Shown: positions 11,178 to 22,600 of the stretch, piece after piece
How the letters are laid out: every line of letters begins with the position of its first letter
Numbering within the stretch: the first letter of the stretch is position 1
Origin: Cyanoderma ruficeps
Taxonomy: Eukaryota > Chordata > Aves > Passeriformes > Timaliidae
Direction of reading: 5' to 3'
DNA: 64,000 bases
Assembly (NCBI GenBank): GCA_008694505.1
Contig: VZDJ01007753.1
Span: 15,349,003 to 15,413,002 of the forward strand
The notes under the pieces: generated by a model
The model's input: only the letters and a program-made list of their open reading frames with translations
What the model was told of the DNA's origin: nothing
Databases searched by the model: none
Made by a program: the position numbers and the translations under genes

Positions 11178-13030
11178 CGCTCGTCCCACCGCCCTCCGCC
11201 AGCTGGCGCGGGCGGTGGTTCCAGCTCTCGCTGCTCCCGGGCGGCTGCCGCTCCCCGTCCCGAGGCTTCTGGCTGGGGTCCGTCCGGCGCGGCCGGGGCG
11301 GGGGGCGGGCGGGGGGGAGGACGCTCAAAGCGACAGGTGCTGCGCTCGGCCCGCAGCCGTGACGCCACCTGCCCGGGGCGGGGCCCTCGTCTCTCGCCGC
11401 CGAGGTCGGGGCGGCCCCTCCCGGTACCCGCTCGGTCGGTGGATGTTGAACGGCGGCGCGGCGCGCGCGGCGGCCGCTGCCATTGGGCGCGCGCCATGGG
11501 TCTCCCGGCGGCAGCGGGTGGTGGCGGGCGGAGCAGCCACGGGGGCTCGCGCGCCGCCGCCGCTCCCCTTCCCATGGTGCTTCCCAGTGCCCGACCGCCC
11601 CGGAGCGCCGTGCGCGGAGCCGCGTCCCGGTTGCTTGCGGAGTTGGGTTGGTTTGTTTGTTTGTTTGAGAAGGACGCTTTGGCATCTGATTGCCGTCCTG
11701 CTTTTGGCGGGTCTCAGTGTGACTCGTCAGTGGTTTCAGCTGCTGCGCCCTGCTTGGACGCTGCTTCTCCAGTACAAGGTCTGCGTGTAGAGAAGGGAAA
11801 TCTCTGACGCTGTTCAAAACTTCAGCTTCCACAAATACACGTGTTTCCCGTGAAATACTGGATTAGAGTCTATGTGCTATAATCAAACAGGCTCCTATGT
11901 CACCGGATGTAATAACACATATGAAGTTGCATTCTGGTAACAGACTGTGCTAGTGCTGAAATAACGTAGATTTTGATTACTCTCATGGCACATAATCGTA
12001 TTTTAACCACGACGCATCTTAGAGTGACTTGATGCTGTGTGTGGTGGTGCTTGTGGTAGAAATAGCTGCAGCAGTACAACGTAAGAACTCTGTTGGAGAG
12101 CAGAAACTGTTACTCTGTAGATCTTTATATGCATAGAGCTTTCACTGAATGCGTGTTTGTTGAGGGTTTTTTGTATTTTTTCCCTTCTATGTCTTAAGTA
12201 AGATAACTTAAGTCAAATAAATGTAAAGGAATCAAGTAAATTTAAAGCTACAGGCATTCTGCATATCTTAAACCAGATCTGAAACCACTTTGATAGTGTG
12301 TTTCCTTTATGAGCTGATCCAGTTTTGGTGCATATTGCACAGCATTAATGTGAACTCACTTTTTCACTGTATATTTACCATACATATAAATGTGTTGTAT
12401 GTGTAAATACAGAGTAAGTTGGTGGAAAATCACATAGATTTTTTTGCCAGTCTGTATATCTGAGATTTGTATTTCTATGCTGTTCTCATAGGTAAACATG
12501 AAAGCACTTATTGGGGATAGCTTTTTGTGTTCCTGGGGCATGAGGTGTAATCTACTGAAAAAGCAGAGCAATACACTGGAATTCATTTGTATCCTAGACT
12601 CTCTTAAAGAATCCTCAGTGGGTAGGTGGTTGTGGGTATGTTTGTGGGGAAAAATTTCCTTTGCAAAGTTAAACTACAAACCAGACCTTGTAGTTTCACA
12701 TGTATGAAAAATCTGCACAGGAAATTTTTGGTTTATTTCCACCAATTTAACTTTTACATTAAGTTTTGAGGTACGAAGTATAAAGGGTGGAAATGGATCT
12801 CTCGTATTTCCTAGCTGTCGAGAACATTTGTTATGGAGTATAAATTGTGTCTTGAGCTTTGAGGTCATCTGCCACATGCATGTGATAGCTTGTTAGCACA
12901 GAAGAGTTTTTCCTCTTACTGTACCCCAGTCCTAACAAAATGAAGATGTCTTATTAAATATCCAGTTCACTTAAAACTTGTGAATTAAGAGTTAATTCTC
13001 TGGAAAGAGATGTGGTTGTTTTCCAACCTG

Positions 13031-14412
13031 TAGAATCATAGAGTGGTTTTGGTTGGAAGAGACCTTAAGGATCACCTAGATCCAGCCTTCCTGCCATGGA
13101 CCAGGACACCTTTGCTAGACCAGGTTGCTAAAAACCCCATCTCCAGACTGGTGTTGAACACTTCCCAGTGTTGGGGCATCCAGAGTGCCTAACTACTGTT
13201 ATAGTAAAGAATTTCTTCCTAATATTTAATCTAAACTTCTGTCTTCCATTTTGAAGCCATTTCCTCTTCGTCTGTCACTGCCTTTGTAAAGGTCACTCTC
13301 CAGATTTGTTGTAGGTCACTTCTGGGTACTGAAAGGCTGCAGTTGCTAAATCTGCCCAGAGCCTCTTCCAGTCTGAACACTCCCAACTCTCTCAGCCTGT
13401 CTTCACAGGAGAGGTGTTCTGTCCTTCTCAACATCTTTGTGGCTCTTCTCCAGACTTGCTCCAAGAGGTCTGGGTCCTTCCTGTGCTGGAGACCCTAGAG
13501 CTGGATGCAGTGCATCAGGTGGGGTCTCACCAGAGCAGAGGGGCAGAATCCCATCCCTTGCCCTGCTGGCCACGCTGCTTTGGATGCAGCCCAGGGTGTA
13601 ATTGGTTTTCTGGACTGCAAGTGCCATGGCTGGGTCATGTCCAGCCTCTCACCCACCAGCAGCCTCAAGTCCTTTTCAGCAGGGCCACTTAATTTCTTCA
13701 TCCCCCAGCCTGTGATTGATACTGGGGGTTGTCCCATGTCAGGTGCAGCACTTTGCACTTAGATTTGTTATCAAACCTCTCAACAAGCTTGTCCAGGTCT
13801 TTTTGGATATGATTCAGGCATGTTAGCCTCACTTAGCTTGCCAGTTTGGACCCCTGAGGGACACCACTTGTCACAAATGGTCCCTGGGACTCAGCTGTTG
13901 ATCACTACCCTCTGGATGTGACCACTGTATCAGTTTCTCATCCACTGAACAGTCAACCCATCAGATCCATTTCTCTCCAATTTAGAGAGAAGGACTTTTT
14001 GGGGGACTGTTTCAAAGGCTTTATGGCAGTCCAGGTAGACAACATCCGTATCTCTTCCACTGTCCACCAGTGCAGTCTTTTGGTTATAGAAGGCCACTGG
14101 TTGGTCAGACAGGACTTGTCCTTTGTGAAACTGTGCTGGCAAATCACCTCTGTCCTCCATGCACCTTAACATCACTTCGGGGAGGTTCTGTTCCATGATC
14201 TTCCCAGGCACAGAGGTGAGGTTGACAGGCCAGTAGTTCCCAGAATATTTCTATCTACCCTTTTTTTAAAAATGGGTGCAGTATTTCCCTTTTTTCAGTC
14301 ACCTGGGCCTTCACCTGACTGCCATGACTTCTTGAATATTAAGGAAAGTGGCTTGACACATCAGCCAGTTCCCTCAGGACTCTGGGATGCATCTCAGCTT
14401 CTAGCGGTGGTG
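13031..14412 (-). mobile_element. CR1 LINE, 5'-truncated, dead
   Basis: The + strand begins with the reverse complement of the CR1 3' tail (TAGAATCATAGAGTGG). Moving right it reads backwards through the CR1 3' UTR, the C-terminal part of ORF2 and into the reverse transcriptase. On the minus strand, 13930-14211 encodes recognisable RT residues such as DVVYLDCHKAFETVPQ, and 13231-13464 encodes the downstream RRATKMLRRTEHLS segment. Frameshifts and stops break the ORF, and nothing upstream of mid-RT is present. The 5' edge is approximate. Confidence 0.9.
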
Positions 14413-14680
14413 ATTAACTCTGGTCTCTGGCTCCCACCAGCTAGGTATTTGATATGAGAATCGATCATTTTTTGTCAATGTTGTGTTCCACATACAATAA
14501 GGATCAAAATAAAAACATCTTCATGTGGAAAAAGGGGTTTTTTGAGTTACCAGAAGTGCATATTTTAAATTTTCACATAGAGAAATATACAGGCTATTTC
14601 AAAAATGAAGTAGTTTATGATCTTTTGTTAGTGTTGATATAATCTACCTGGCAGGTAGACACACAAAAGTGGAATTAATT

Positions 14681-14733
14681 GTGTATAAGCAGATAAAAGT
14701 AACTCCTTTAATTACTTTTATCTGCATATACAC
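14681..14733. other. Long near-perfect inverted repeat (hairpin)
   Basis: The arms 14681-14702 and 14712-14733 are reverse complements over 22 nt with one mismatch, around a 9-nt AT-rich loop. No repeat family is recognised. As MGA pre-mRNA the two arms could fold on themselves, a size compatible with a small pre-miRNA-like stem or a short palindromic transposon relic. Confidence 0.6.
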
Positions 14734-15486
14734 ATTTCTAAACAGTGATTATGTTAATCGTAACAGTACAAATGTTTTCTTGTTTGATTTAAATTATTTC
14801 CATAATTCAGAAGATAAAGGAAGCTAAGGCTGCCCAGTGTTTCACAAAGTTTGTGTCTTTCTCCAGAGATTATTCCATTTTAAGTATTTTGTCCCTTCTT
14901 TTTCTCTCTGCCCTTGACAGCTGATTAGAAGTCCTTGGGGCTGGTGGGGAGTGCAAGCAAAGACATTCCAAACACACAAACTCTGATGATTTCAGTAAAG
15001 AACTTCAGAAAAAATGTTTTTAACTATTTTTTTTCCCTTTTCTCCTTTAAATTTTTGACAAGTTGTAGACCTCAGGGAACTCTTTCTTTCTGGCAAGACT
15101 TCTGCCTTTGTGTCAGAAATGTATCATTTGCTGTCCTGAAAACTTCTGCATGTTTTGCCTGATGTTAAGTGAATGATCTGCAGACTAGAGGGAATGTCAG
15201 AACAAAGTGCTTAGAAATACCAAGCAAAGCAAGGAGTTCTGTTGGGGCTAAGCCTGTATGAAAAAGCAGTTTAAAGGTGTCATAGCCCCTATGTCTATAA
15301 GGTCAAAATTGTATACACACATGCAACATTGATTTGTTACACTCTGATTGTGCTCTCTTTTGTAGCACTGCTTATCTTTTAAGTTTATAATGTGAAGAAC
15401 TATTGCAAAAAGGATGTCTCACGTGACTTAGTTACTTTCTTAGACTGTATTGGAATATCTTTAACTGTGTTTTCCTTTTCTTCCAG

Positions 15487-15564
15487 AATGGTGAACACAC
15501 ATAGAAGATTATGAGAATTGTGTAGCATTTGCATTTGGTTTGAGAGCTTGTGAGAGTGCTCATC
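15487..15564 (+). other. MGA: MGA 5' UTR part of first coding exon, with uORFs
   Basis: The acceptor TTTTCCTTTTCTTCCAG ends at 15486. The 78-nt leader then carries two short upstream ORFs, at 15488-15514 and 15511-15525, which overlap in an ATGA stop-start. The main ATG at 15565 has A at -3 and G at +4, a strong Kozak context. An in-frame GTG at 15550 would add five residues, but the ATG matches the known vertebrate MGA N-terminus. Confidence 0.8.
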
Positions 15565-16628
15565 ATGGAGAAACAGCAGATTGTCCTGGCTAGCCGGGAT
15601 GGTGGGACTGTGTCTGGTGCAGCACCTGCTTTCTTTGTCATATTGAAACAACAGCAGGGAAATGGAAAAGCTGACCAAGGAATCCTCGTAGCAAATCGTG
15701 ATGCTTGTGCTCTCGCCAGCAGTGTGTCAACTCCAGTCAAACCCAGAGTCAAGACCTGCCTCCCAGCTGACTGTGTCTCAGGAGGCATCACTGTCACCCT
15801 GGAAAACAACAGCATGTGGAATGAATTCTACCACTGCAACACAGAGATGATCCTGACGAAGCAGGGCAGGCGAATGTTTCCGTATTGTCGATACTGGATT
15901 ACAGGGCTGAATTCCAGTAAGAAGTACATCCTGGTCATGGACATATCCCCTGTGGACAATCACCGATACAAATGGAATGGCCGTTGGTGGGAGCCCAGTG
16001 GGAGGGCAGAACCACATGTTCTAGGGCGAGTGTTTATTCATCCAGAATCCCCTTCCACTGGCCAGTTCTGGATGCATCAGCCAGTATCCTTCTACAAACT
16101 TAAACTCACCAACAATACCCTGGACCAGGAGGGTCACATAATCCTGCATTCTATGCACCGGTATCTGCCACGGCTTCACTTGGTGCCTGCAAACAAAGCC
16201 ACAGAAGTCATTCAGCTTAACGGCCCCGGTGTCCATACATTTACCTTTCCACAGACTGAGTTCTTCGCAGTTACAGCCTACCAGAACATCCAGATTACCC
16301 AGCTGAAAATAGATTACAATCCTTTTGCTAAAGGGTTCAGAGATGATGGGCTGAACAGTCGACCTCAGCGTGATATGAAACAGAACAGCAACTTGGAATT
16401 GGAAGGAGGTGATGTTTTTAGCACTCCTGACGTTTGTGGTCGCTCTGCTGAAGTTGATGCATTAGATGCGCATCAGAGAAGTTTAGATTCTTCATTCATT
16501 GATCAAAACCCATCAGACATTGGGCTGGATAAAGAGTCCTTTAATGCAGAAGGAGACTTCTTGGGTCTCCTGGACAGTGACCTGCCTTCAGGTGTTATGC
16601 CAAAGCTAAAGCAAGAAGTCTCTGAAAG
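15565..16628 (+). CDS. MGA: MGA coding exon 1: N-terminus and T-box
   Basis: This exon encodes residues 1-354 plus two bases of codon 355. The T-box is about residues 75-262 (15787-16350). It begins GGITVTLENNSMWNEF and includes the typical core stretches FPYCRYWITGL, NGRWWEPSG, FAVTAYQN and NPFAKGFRDDG. T-box domains bind TCACACCT-type elements. The donor AAAG/GTGGGT follows residue E354. Reading on into the intron stays open until TAA at 16681-16683. Confidence 0.96.
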
Positions 16629-19600
16629 GTGGGTTAACACTGCGTTTTCAGTACAACTGCTGGTTAAGTGGGATGTTTTGTAAATAAATAACAGGATGCT
16701 CAGTGTAGAGGTTTACAGCTAGAGAATCAGGATCACTGGGTTGGGAGAGACCTTCAAGATCATTGAGTCCATCCCAGCCCTAACACCTCAATTAGACCAG
16801 GGCATCAACTGCCACATCCAGTCTATTTTTAAACACATCCAGGGATGGTGACAGAGGTTGCATGACCTGAAATGGCAGAACAGTTAATATTACTAAAAGC
16901 TTTTCTTTGCTCAGTCATGTATCAGTCTTGACTTTCTCAGGTGTCTGGGGAATGCAAGAGTTCAGTATTATTTTCTGTGTTGCTTTAGCTCCCATTGTTG
17001 AGGAGCATTGAGGGATTTCTCTTAACTCTCATAGCATTTTAGAAGGCTAAATTAATTTTTTTCAGAGTTTTGGGTAGAGCATATTGCAGTCACGAGAACA
17101 CTGCCTTTGCTTTTAGGGTTGCTCACCACATTGACATGCTGTCTATCTATAGCTTCAGTTTTCATTAGTGAAAGTGAATAGTGTGTGGGTATTTAGATTG
17201 CATATGTGTAGGGATTGCTGCAAGGCAGTTGCAGTTGGCAGCAAGCCAGTGTTTTGTCAATAACTGCTTGGTGTGAATTCTTTTATTCCACTAAAAAGTG
17301 TGAGGTAGCTTGCTTGTTGGTAGTCAGTTGCCTCGTATTTGCTGTGAAGTAAGGGAAGCACTTCGGAACAACTTGGTTTTTCTAAAGCAAGCCTGGCAAA
17401 ACCTGTTATTTTACTGCACTTTTACTTAGTTTTGAAAATCCAAGCAATAAAATGGAGCAGATTTAGTGAATAGTTAATGTGCATGTAGAGATACTTTGAA
17501 TGAGAAGAAATTATTTTAAAAAACATAGTGGTTTCTTTTCTGCCATGTTGCTTCATGTCAGTTTGTTAATACCAGGCTTAATCTGTCAAAATTTAGTGAC
17601 AAAAGCAACCTTCATAGACCAGTGCACAAGAAAATTATTTAACTGCAGACTATCGGGATGATGTTAATGGTGAAATTAGAGGTCAGTTCTTACCAGAGAA
17701 AAGTTACGTTTCTGATGTATTTATGCAAAGGCTGTGTTACTGTGCAACTGTATTATACAGCCATATATGTATTACTATACAGCCGCAGTGTGTTTTTAGA
17801 GAGGACAGAGGTTTCCTCTGTTGTTTTTGTCTTGCAAGAAGGATCTCCTTGCCTTTTGAGTAACTGAAAAAACTTTTAGTTACAAATTTATTCATACTTT
17901 GACACCTTATTGAGTTTATTTGTAATCATTTTTAGGAGTACTAGAATTTTTTTGAGATCTAGAATGCCCAAATCTTTCTTTTGCAGTATTTTCATGTGTC
18001 AGTCTATTAGAAAGAAGGTCTTCTAGACTTACTTTTTTCTCAATAAACGCTGTTCTAACCCATCTTAAGTGCTGAAAATACACCAATTACAGAAAGGATG
18101 GGCTTTTTTTAGTTGCTGAGTGCACGGAGAAGAGTTTAGATAACTTCACATATTAGAAGTAAAACACAGAAAATCATTATTGGCAGCTTTGCTTTCATGA
18201 TGATATTATTTCATTTGCCTGGAGAGGGTCATTGAGCAATTTTTTTTGAGAACTGTTTATTCCCAAGGAATAAAAAATGTTTTAAGGACTCAAAAATAGC
18301 TGGTGCAAATTGGCAGATTTAATTTCTTTTGGTCCAGAGCATGTTAGTGTCCTTCTCTGGTTTTGCCTCCTAGGCAGCTGATCTCTGAAATGCACTAATA
18401 GCTGCACAGACAAGAAAAGGCTTCAAAGGGTCTTTTTGTTGTCTGGCTTGGAAGCTCCTGTCACTTGAATAAATGTTACCACTGTCCTACAATTGCTTTC
18501 AAGCATTGGCCAGCTTTTTGTTATGTTTTTGTAATCTGTGTGAAAAAGTCAAATTCTTTACTTGGTAAGAGAAAATTGATTTTATCCAAGAAATGGCAAG
18601 GCTATCTTTTTAAGTGCTAGAGTTTTTCAGCACATTAGTTCTCCTCCTTTCTTCTGATCTGTTCAGAAAACAATGTTTTCATGCCATACAGTTGAGTTTA
18701 GAAGTATGCCAGCCTTTCAAGGACAGCGCTGGGAATGTGACATCTTTATTAAACCAAGCACGTTGATATTCACATATTAATGAAGACTTGGCAGGGCAGT
18801 ATTTTGGTTTTTTTTTTAGTGGTGGACACTTGATAGGCACCATCTTCCTTTTAGGCAAGGTAGTGATTTCTGCTGAGCTTAGATTTGAGTGAGGAGCAAG
18901 TTGGGAACTGCTGCCTCTCAGATAATCCTCTGCAAAAGAAGTAGAGTTCCTAGTGCTGTTCAGGATGATATTCCCCACTGATACTCAATTCTTCTGACAT
19001 TTTTTGATAATAGAACCATGTAAAAGTAAGAGTAATTTTAATCCTGAGTTATTAGAAGACTTCAGAAATAAAGGACTGTTTTATTTATTCAAGGTACTAT
19101 GTGAGTTTTTTCCTTCTGCTTCTGTGGTCTGATAGTATGTTTAGTTTAACTAGGGGTGTTGTAAAGAAAATAAGTATTTGAGTTGTGGATACTCTGGTAG
19201 AAATGCATATCCATGGATATACTCAGATGTTTAAGCTATGGAAGGTACCACAAACAAACTTTACTGGTTCTTAAGTCTTGCAGGCCAATGTACTCTTTCT
19301 CCTTTCCAAGGTCTTTTGAATTTCCTCCTTCAAACATAAAAAATGTGGGATTTTTAGTGCTCCGTTAGTCTCATTATTCTAGTTCAGTTGTCTTGTGTTT
19401 AGTCTTGACAGTTGGAGTTTTTTTCTTTCTTGACTTTCTTTTGGGGGAGAAAGGCAAGTGATTATCCTTCAAAGCTCTGCCATAGGTTACTAGAATAATT
19501 CCACAAGAAGTCAGATTCTTGCTCCCCAGTGTATTTTAAAATTATGTACCAAAAAAAAAATCTTGTTGCTTTCAAAAAATGAGCAGCTTAATAGTTTTTA

Positions 19601-22600
19601 ATCTGGAAAAAGCCAAAATGGCAGTCTCTCTGCTTTTGTTGTTATATTGCAAGGGTGCCAAATACATTACTTGGGCTGTAAGAAAGTTGGTTTAAATATG
19701 AGCACTGTTCCATATCAGGTAAAGAAAGAGCTAGTTAAGACACTATTTCACAGTTTTTGCCTCATCTTGGATTGAGGATTTTGAGAGGACAAGCTTCCTT
19801 GATTCATTTTCCCACAATTAGAGGAAGTTTCTGTGACTACTTATGTTGCATGTAACTTCAGAAACTAAGGGCCAGATGAAATTGCTTCAGTGCTAAAAAG
19901 CAACTTTTTTATTCTTTGAGAAGTTGGTTATTGCACCAGAACTTAAAACCAGCAGTTTGTGCAAATCCTTTATCTTCTCATGCATACACGTGCATGGGTC
20001 ATACCTCACTCTTGTCACCACCTGGTTATGGTTGCAGTATGCAGAATAAAACAATCTTTGTGTCTCGAAGTTTCAGTTTTACAGTGGGGCTTTTTAGTTT
20101 GGATACTGTTCATGTCCCAGTTAGAAAGGAAATCCTTAACTTACATGTATACACCTTGCAATAGGAAAGAAGTCTAGAGAGGTCCAGGCTTTACTTGGCT
20201 TCCAACTAGAAATGGTAAAACTCAAATGGGAGACGTATTCCTGGCTTGCAAGTTTACCAGGGTTTTTTGCCTCTTGATTTTCAAGAATTTTAAAGTAGCA
20301 GAGCAGATGAGTCTTAATAATATTCACTTTAATTGTGGATGAGCTGTACTGAATCAATCTTTTACCTTAGTGTTGTGGCAGGATTTTCAGCTGCCAGTAA
20401 CTGATAAGTAGTGTGTCTTTGCATTTCTTTCACAGTAAACTCACTGACTGAGAAATGCTTTTTAATCTTACATTTCACATTATTAATTAAATGAAAGTTA
20501 GAAAATTTCTAATAAAAATCTCATTGTCCAGAGAAAACAGTAGGCAAAACAGGACTGGTGCTCAGTCTCCTGCTGTCTGCCATTCCCTCATGAGTCATTT
20601 TTTTGCTGTAGGCTTGATGCTGGTTACTTAGTGTCTTATGAGTTGCAACAAGTTTTCTAGAGAGCTTCTCTTGTTCTTTAGAATTTTATATGTAAATATA
20701 TAAGTGTGTTTCTTGATTGTCAGCTTCCTGTTTTAATACTGCTGTGTTTCTTCATGAGGGGAATATTCCCAGCTCCATGTTGTGATTCTTGTGTGTCCCA
20801 GCTCTTCTCCCTTAAGTATGTCTCAGTCTGCACAAGAAGGAAGCAGCTTCTTCCTCCCTTCTTTTTCCCTTTCTCAATCTCAGCTGTGAGTTCAACTGGG
20901 CTTAGCACTTCTTTAAAGGGACAGAGATGGATAATAGTAATGATAAAATAGACACATGTACATGTGTACATCCAGTATATGTAAAGCAATATACACTCTA
21001 TATAATATATTAGTTCTACAGTTATGTTAAATTTTACTTGAAATTGTCATCATTAACAAATAATTTTACTTTCAATAACATTTTAATAACACCAAGTTGG
21101 CAATAATAATTTAATATAATTAAATTCTATGTGGTGTATAATATAATAAGTATAAAGGTATTATTGGAATACTATGTGATACGTTGAATTAATAAGTTCT
21201 GACTTTTTTCTGAGTTTTATTTTGGATATGAGTTTCTGGCTTCATACCTTAGCAGTTTTCTCTTACGACAAGGAGCCAGGTTCTGATACACTAAAGGAAA
21301 CTGGTGACTGTAGTTCTTTGACTGATGTGTCCGGCCCTCAAAGTAGCCCTTTATGAGCTGCCTGTACTGTTAGTCTTCAGTATCTAATGCATGATATTTT
21401 GAATTCTGGTTAGGTTAGGACTCAGACCTGGTGGAAAATATAGCAGGATTCAGTAGGATATTAGTGTTCTGTAAGTGTTCAAACAACTGTTGAATTTAGG
21501 AATTGTCTGTATGTGGCTTCAGGGTGCATTAACTAAAATTTTGGTGCTTTAAGTGCTCACGTGGCTTCTTAATTGCAAGCACAGTGGCTTTAGTGTCTTT
21601 ACGAGATACAGCAAAGTAAGGCCACTTCTGAGCATTTCAAATATAGCCACTTAGCATAAGTTCATGCTGAGTAAAAGGAAAAGTGCAAATGTCGCCCTGA
21701 TATTAGTAGGGAAGGAAGTTGTGCTGCTGCCTTCAGATAAGAAGTTGGGTTGTTCTTAATAGTGGCAATTGCTTGGGGTTCCTTGGGTGCTTCTAAAAAT
21801 GGAAGCTTGTAAATGACAGCTTATTTAGCAGACTTATGTCTGGGAGTGTTTTAGAATTTAGCATTTTAGAAGCTTTTTACAATATAACCTAGATTTATGG
21901 GAGACGGTGGAATTCTGGTAAAGGAGATTTGATAAAGGTCTTACATTGTATTTTGGTTTTGTCCTCTCTCTCCCACCCCAGTCCCATTGCTAGCAGTTAT
22001 GAAAGCAATTCCCGTGTGACATCTCCATTGGACCCAAATGGACACTTTAATGTAGTCATTAAAGAGGAGCCAGTAGATGACTATGACTATGAGTCAAATA
22101 TTTGCACACAAGGAATAACTGTGAAACAGGAAGACACAGATGAAGAAACTGATGAATTTTCCAACACTGATGATGATGATCCCGTTGTACAAAAACATCT
22201 GATGAGACGCCGTGAAGCAGATGGAATTGATGGAGAATTCAGGTCTGGGAAGCGCATGCTAGCCAAGTCTTCAGGTGTTGCCAAAGCAAAAATGTTAAAA
22301 CTGGACAGTGGTAAGATGCCTGTGGTCTATTTGGAACCTTGTGCAGTCACAAAGAGCACAGTGAAGATATCTGAGCTGCCACAGACCATGCTTTCCTCTT
22401 GCAAGAGGGATAAATCCCCTTTGGGTGCAGTCCTGGATTCCTTGCCTGTGTGTTTTGAAAATCATAAAGACTCTTGCTCAGGCATAGTCTCTGTTTCCGG
22501 GGAATTGGTTGTGAAGAAAGAATCTCCTGTGAGTAAAATGTCACAGAAGTACTGTTCAATCGGAGAGGCCCAGTGGGCTCTATCCAAATCACCTAATTTT

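Larger units (their letters stand above)
10370..11640. promoter_or_regulatory. MGA: CpG island 2, probable proximal MGA promoter
   Basis: A very CpG-dense block of about 1.3 kb, with GC richness beginning more weakly from about 10140. It ends at a GTTTGTTTGTTTG run near 11650. It is the CpG island nearest the first coding exon, which makes it the best candidate for the main MGA promoter and non-coding exon 1. It carries a perfect CRE TGACGTCA (10806-10813), CACGTG boxes (10738-10743 and 11172-11177), many GC boxes and one CCAAT on the minus strand (11482-11486). No donor is clearly best, so exon 1 is not drawn. The long minus-strand ORFs here are GC artefacts. Confidence 0.75.
11660..15486 (+). 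other. MGA: MGA 5' intron (5' end not fixed)
   Basis: This is probably the intron between the non-coding first exon and the exon at 15487. It holds a 1.4 kb CR1 copy (13031-14412) and a near-perfect 22-bp-arm hairpin (14681-14733). The remainder is AT-rich unique sequence with no recognisable exon. Confidence 0.55.
16629..21981 (+). other. MGA: MGA intron after coding exon 1
   Basis: A 5.35 kb intron. An AATAAA sits at 16683-16688, right on the read-through stop, and a CR1 remnant follows at 16721-16857. About 21000-21200 is extremely AT-rich. No other exon or repeat was recognised. Confidence 0.85.

Noticed and set aside
10137..11832. 350- and 520-codon minus-strand ORFs in CpG island 2
   Set aside because: Same GC artefact: low-complexity Arg/Pro/Ala sequence with competing + strand ORFs and no conserved motif.
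13231..14211. Minus- and plus-strand ORFs around 13.2-14.2 kb as host genes
   Set aside because: The minus-strand ones are pieces of CR1 reverse transcriptase and its tail; the plus-strand ones are their shadows.
15550..15564. GTG at 15550 as the MGA start
   Set aside because: It is a non-ATG codon in frame five codons upstream. The ATG at 15565 has a strong Kozak context and matches the known N-terminus.
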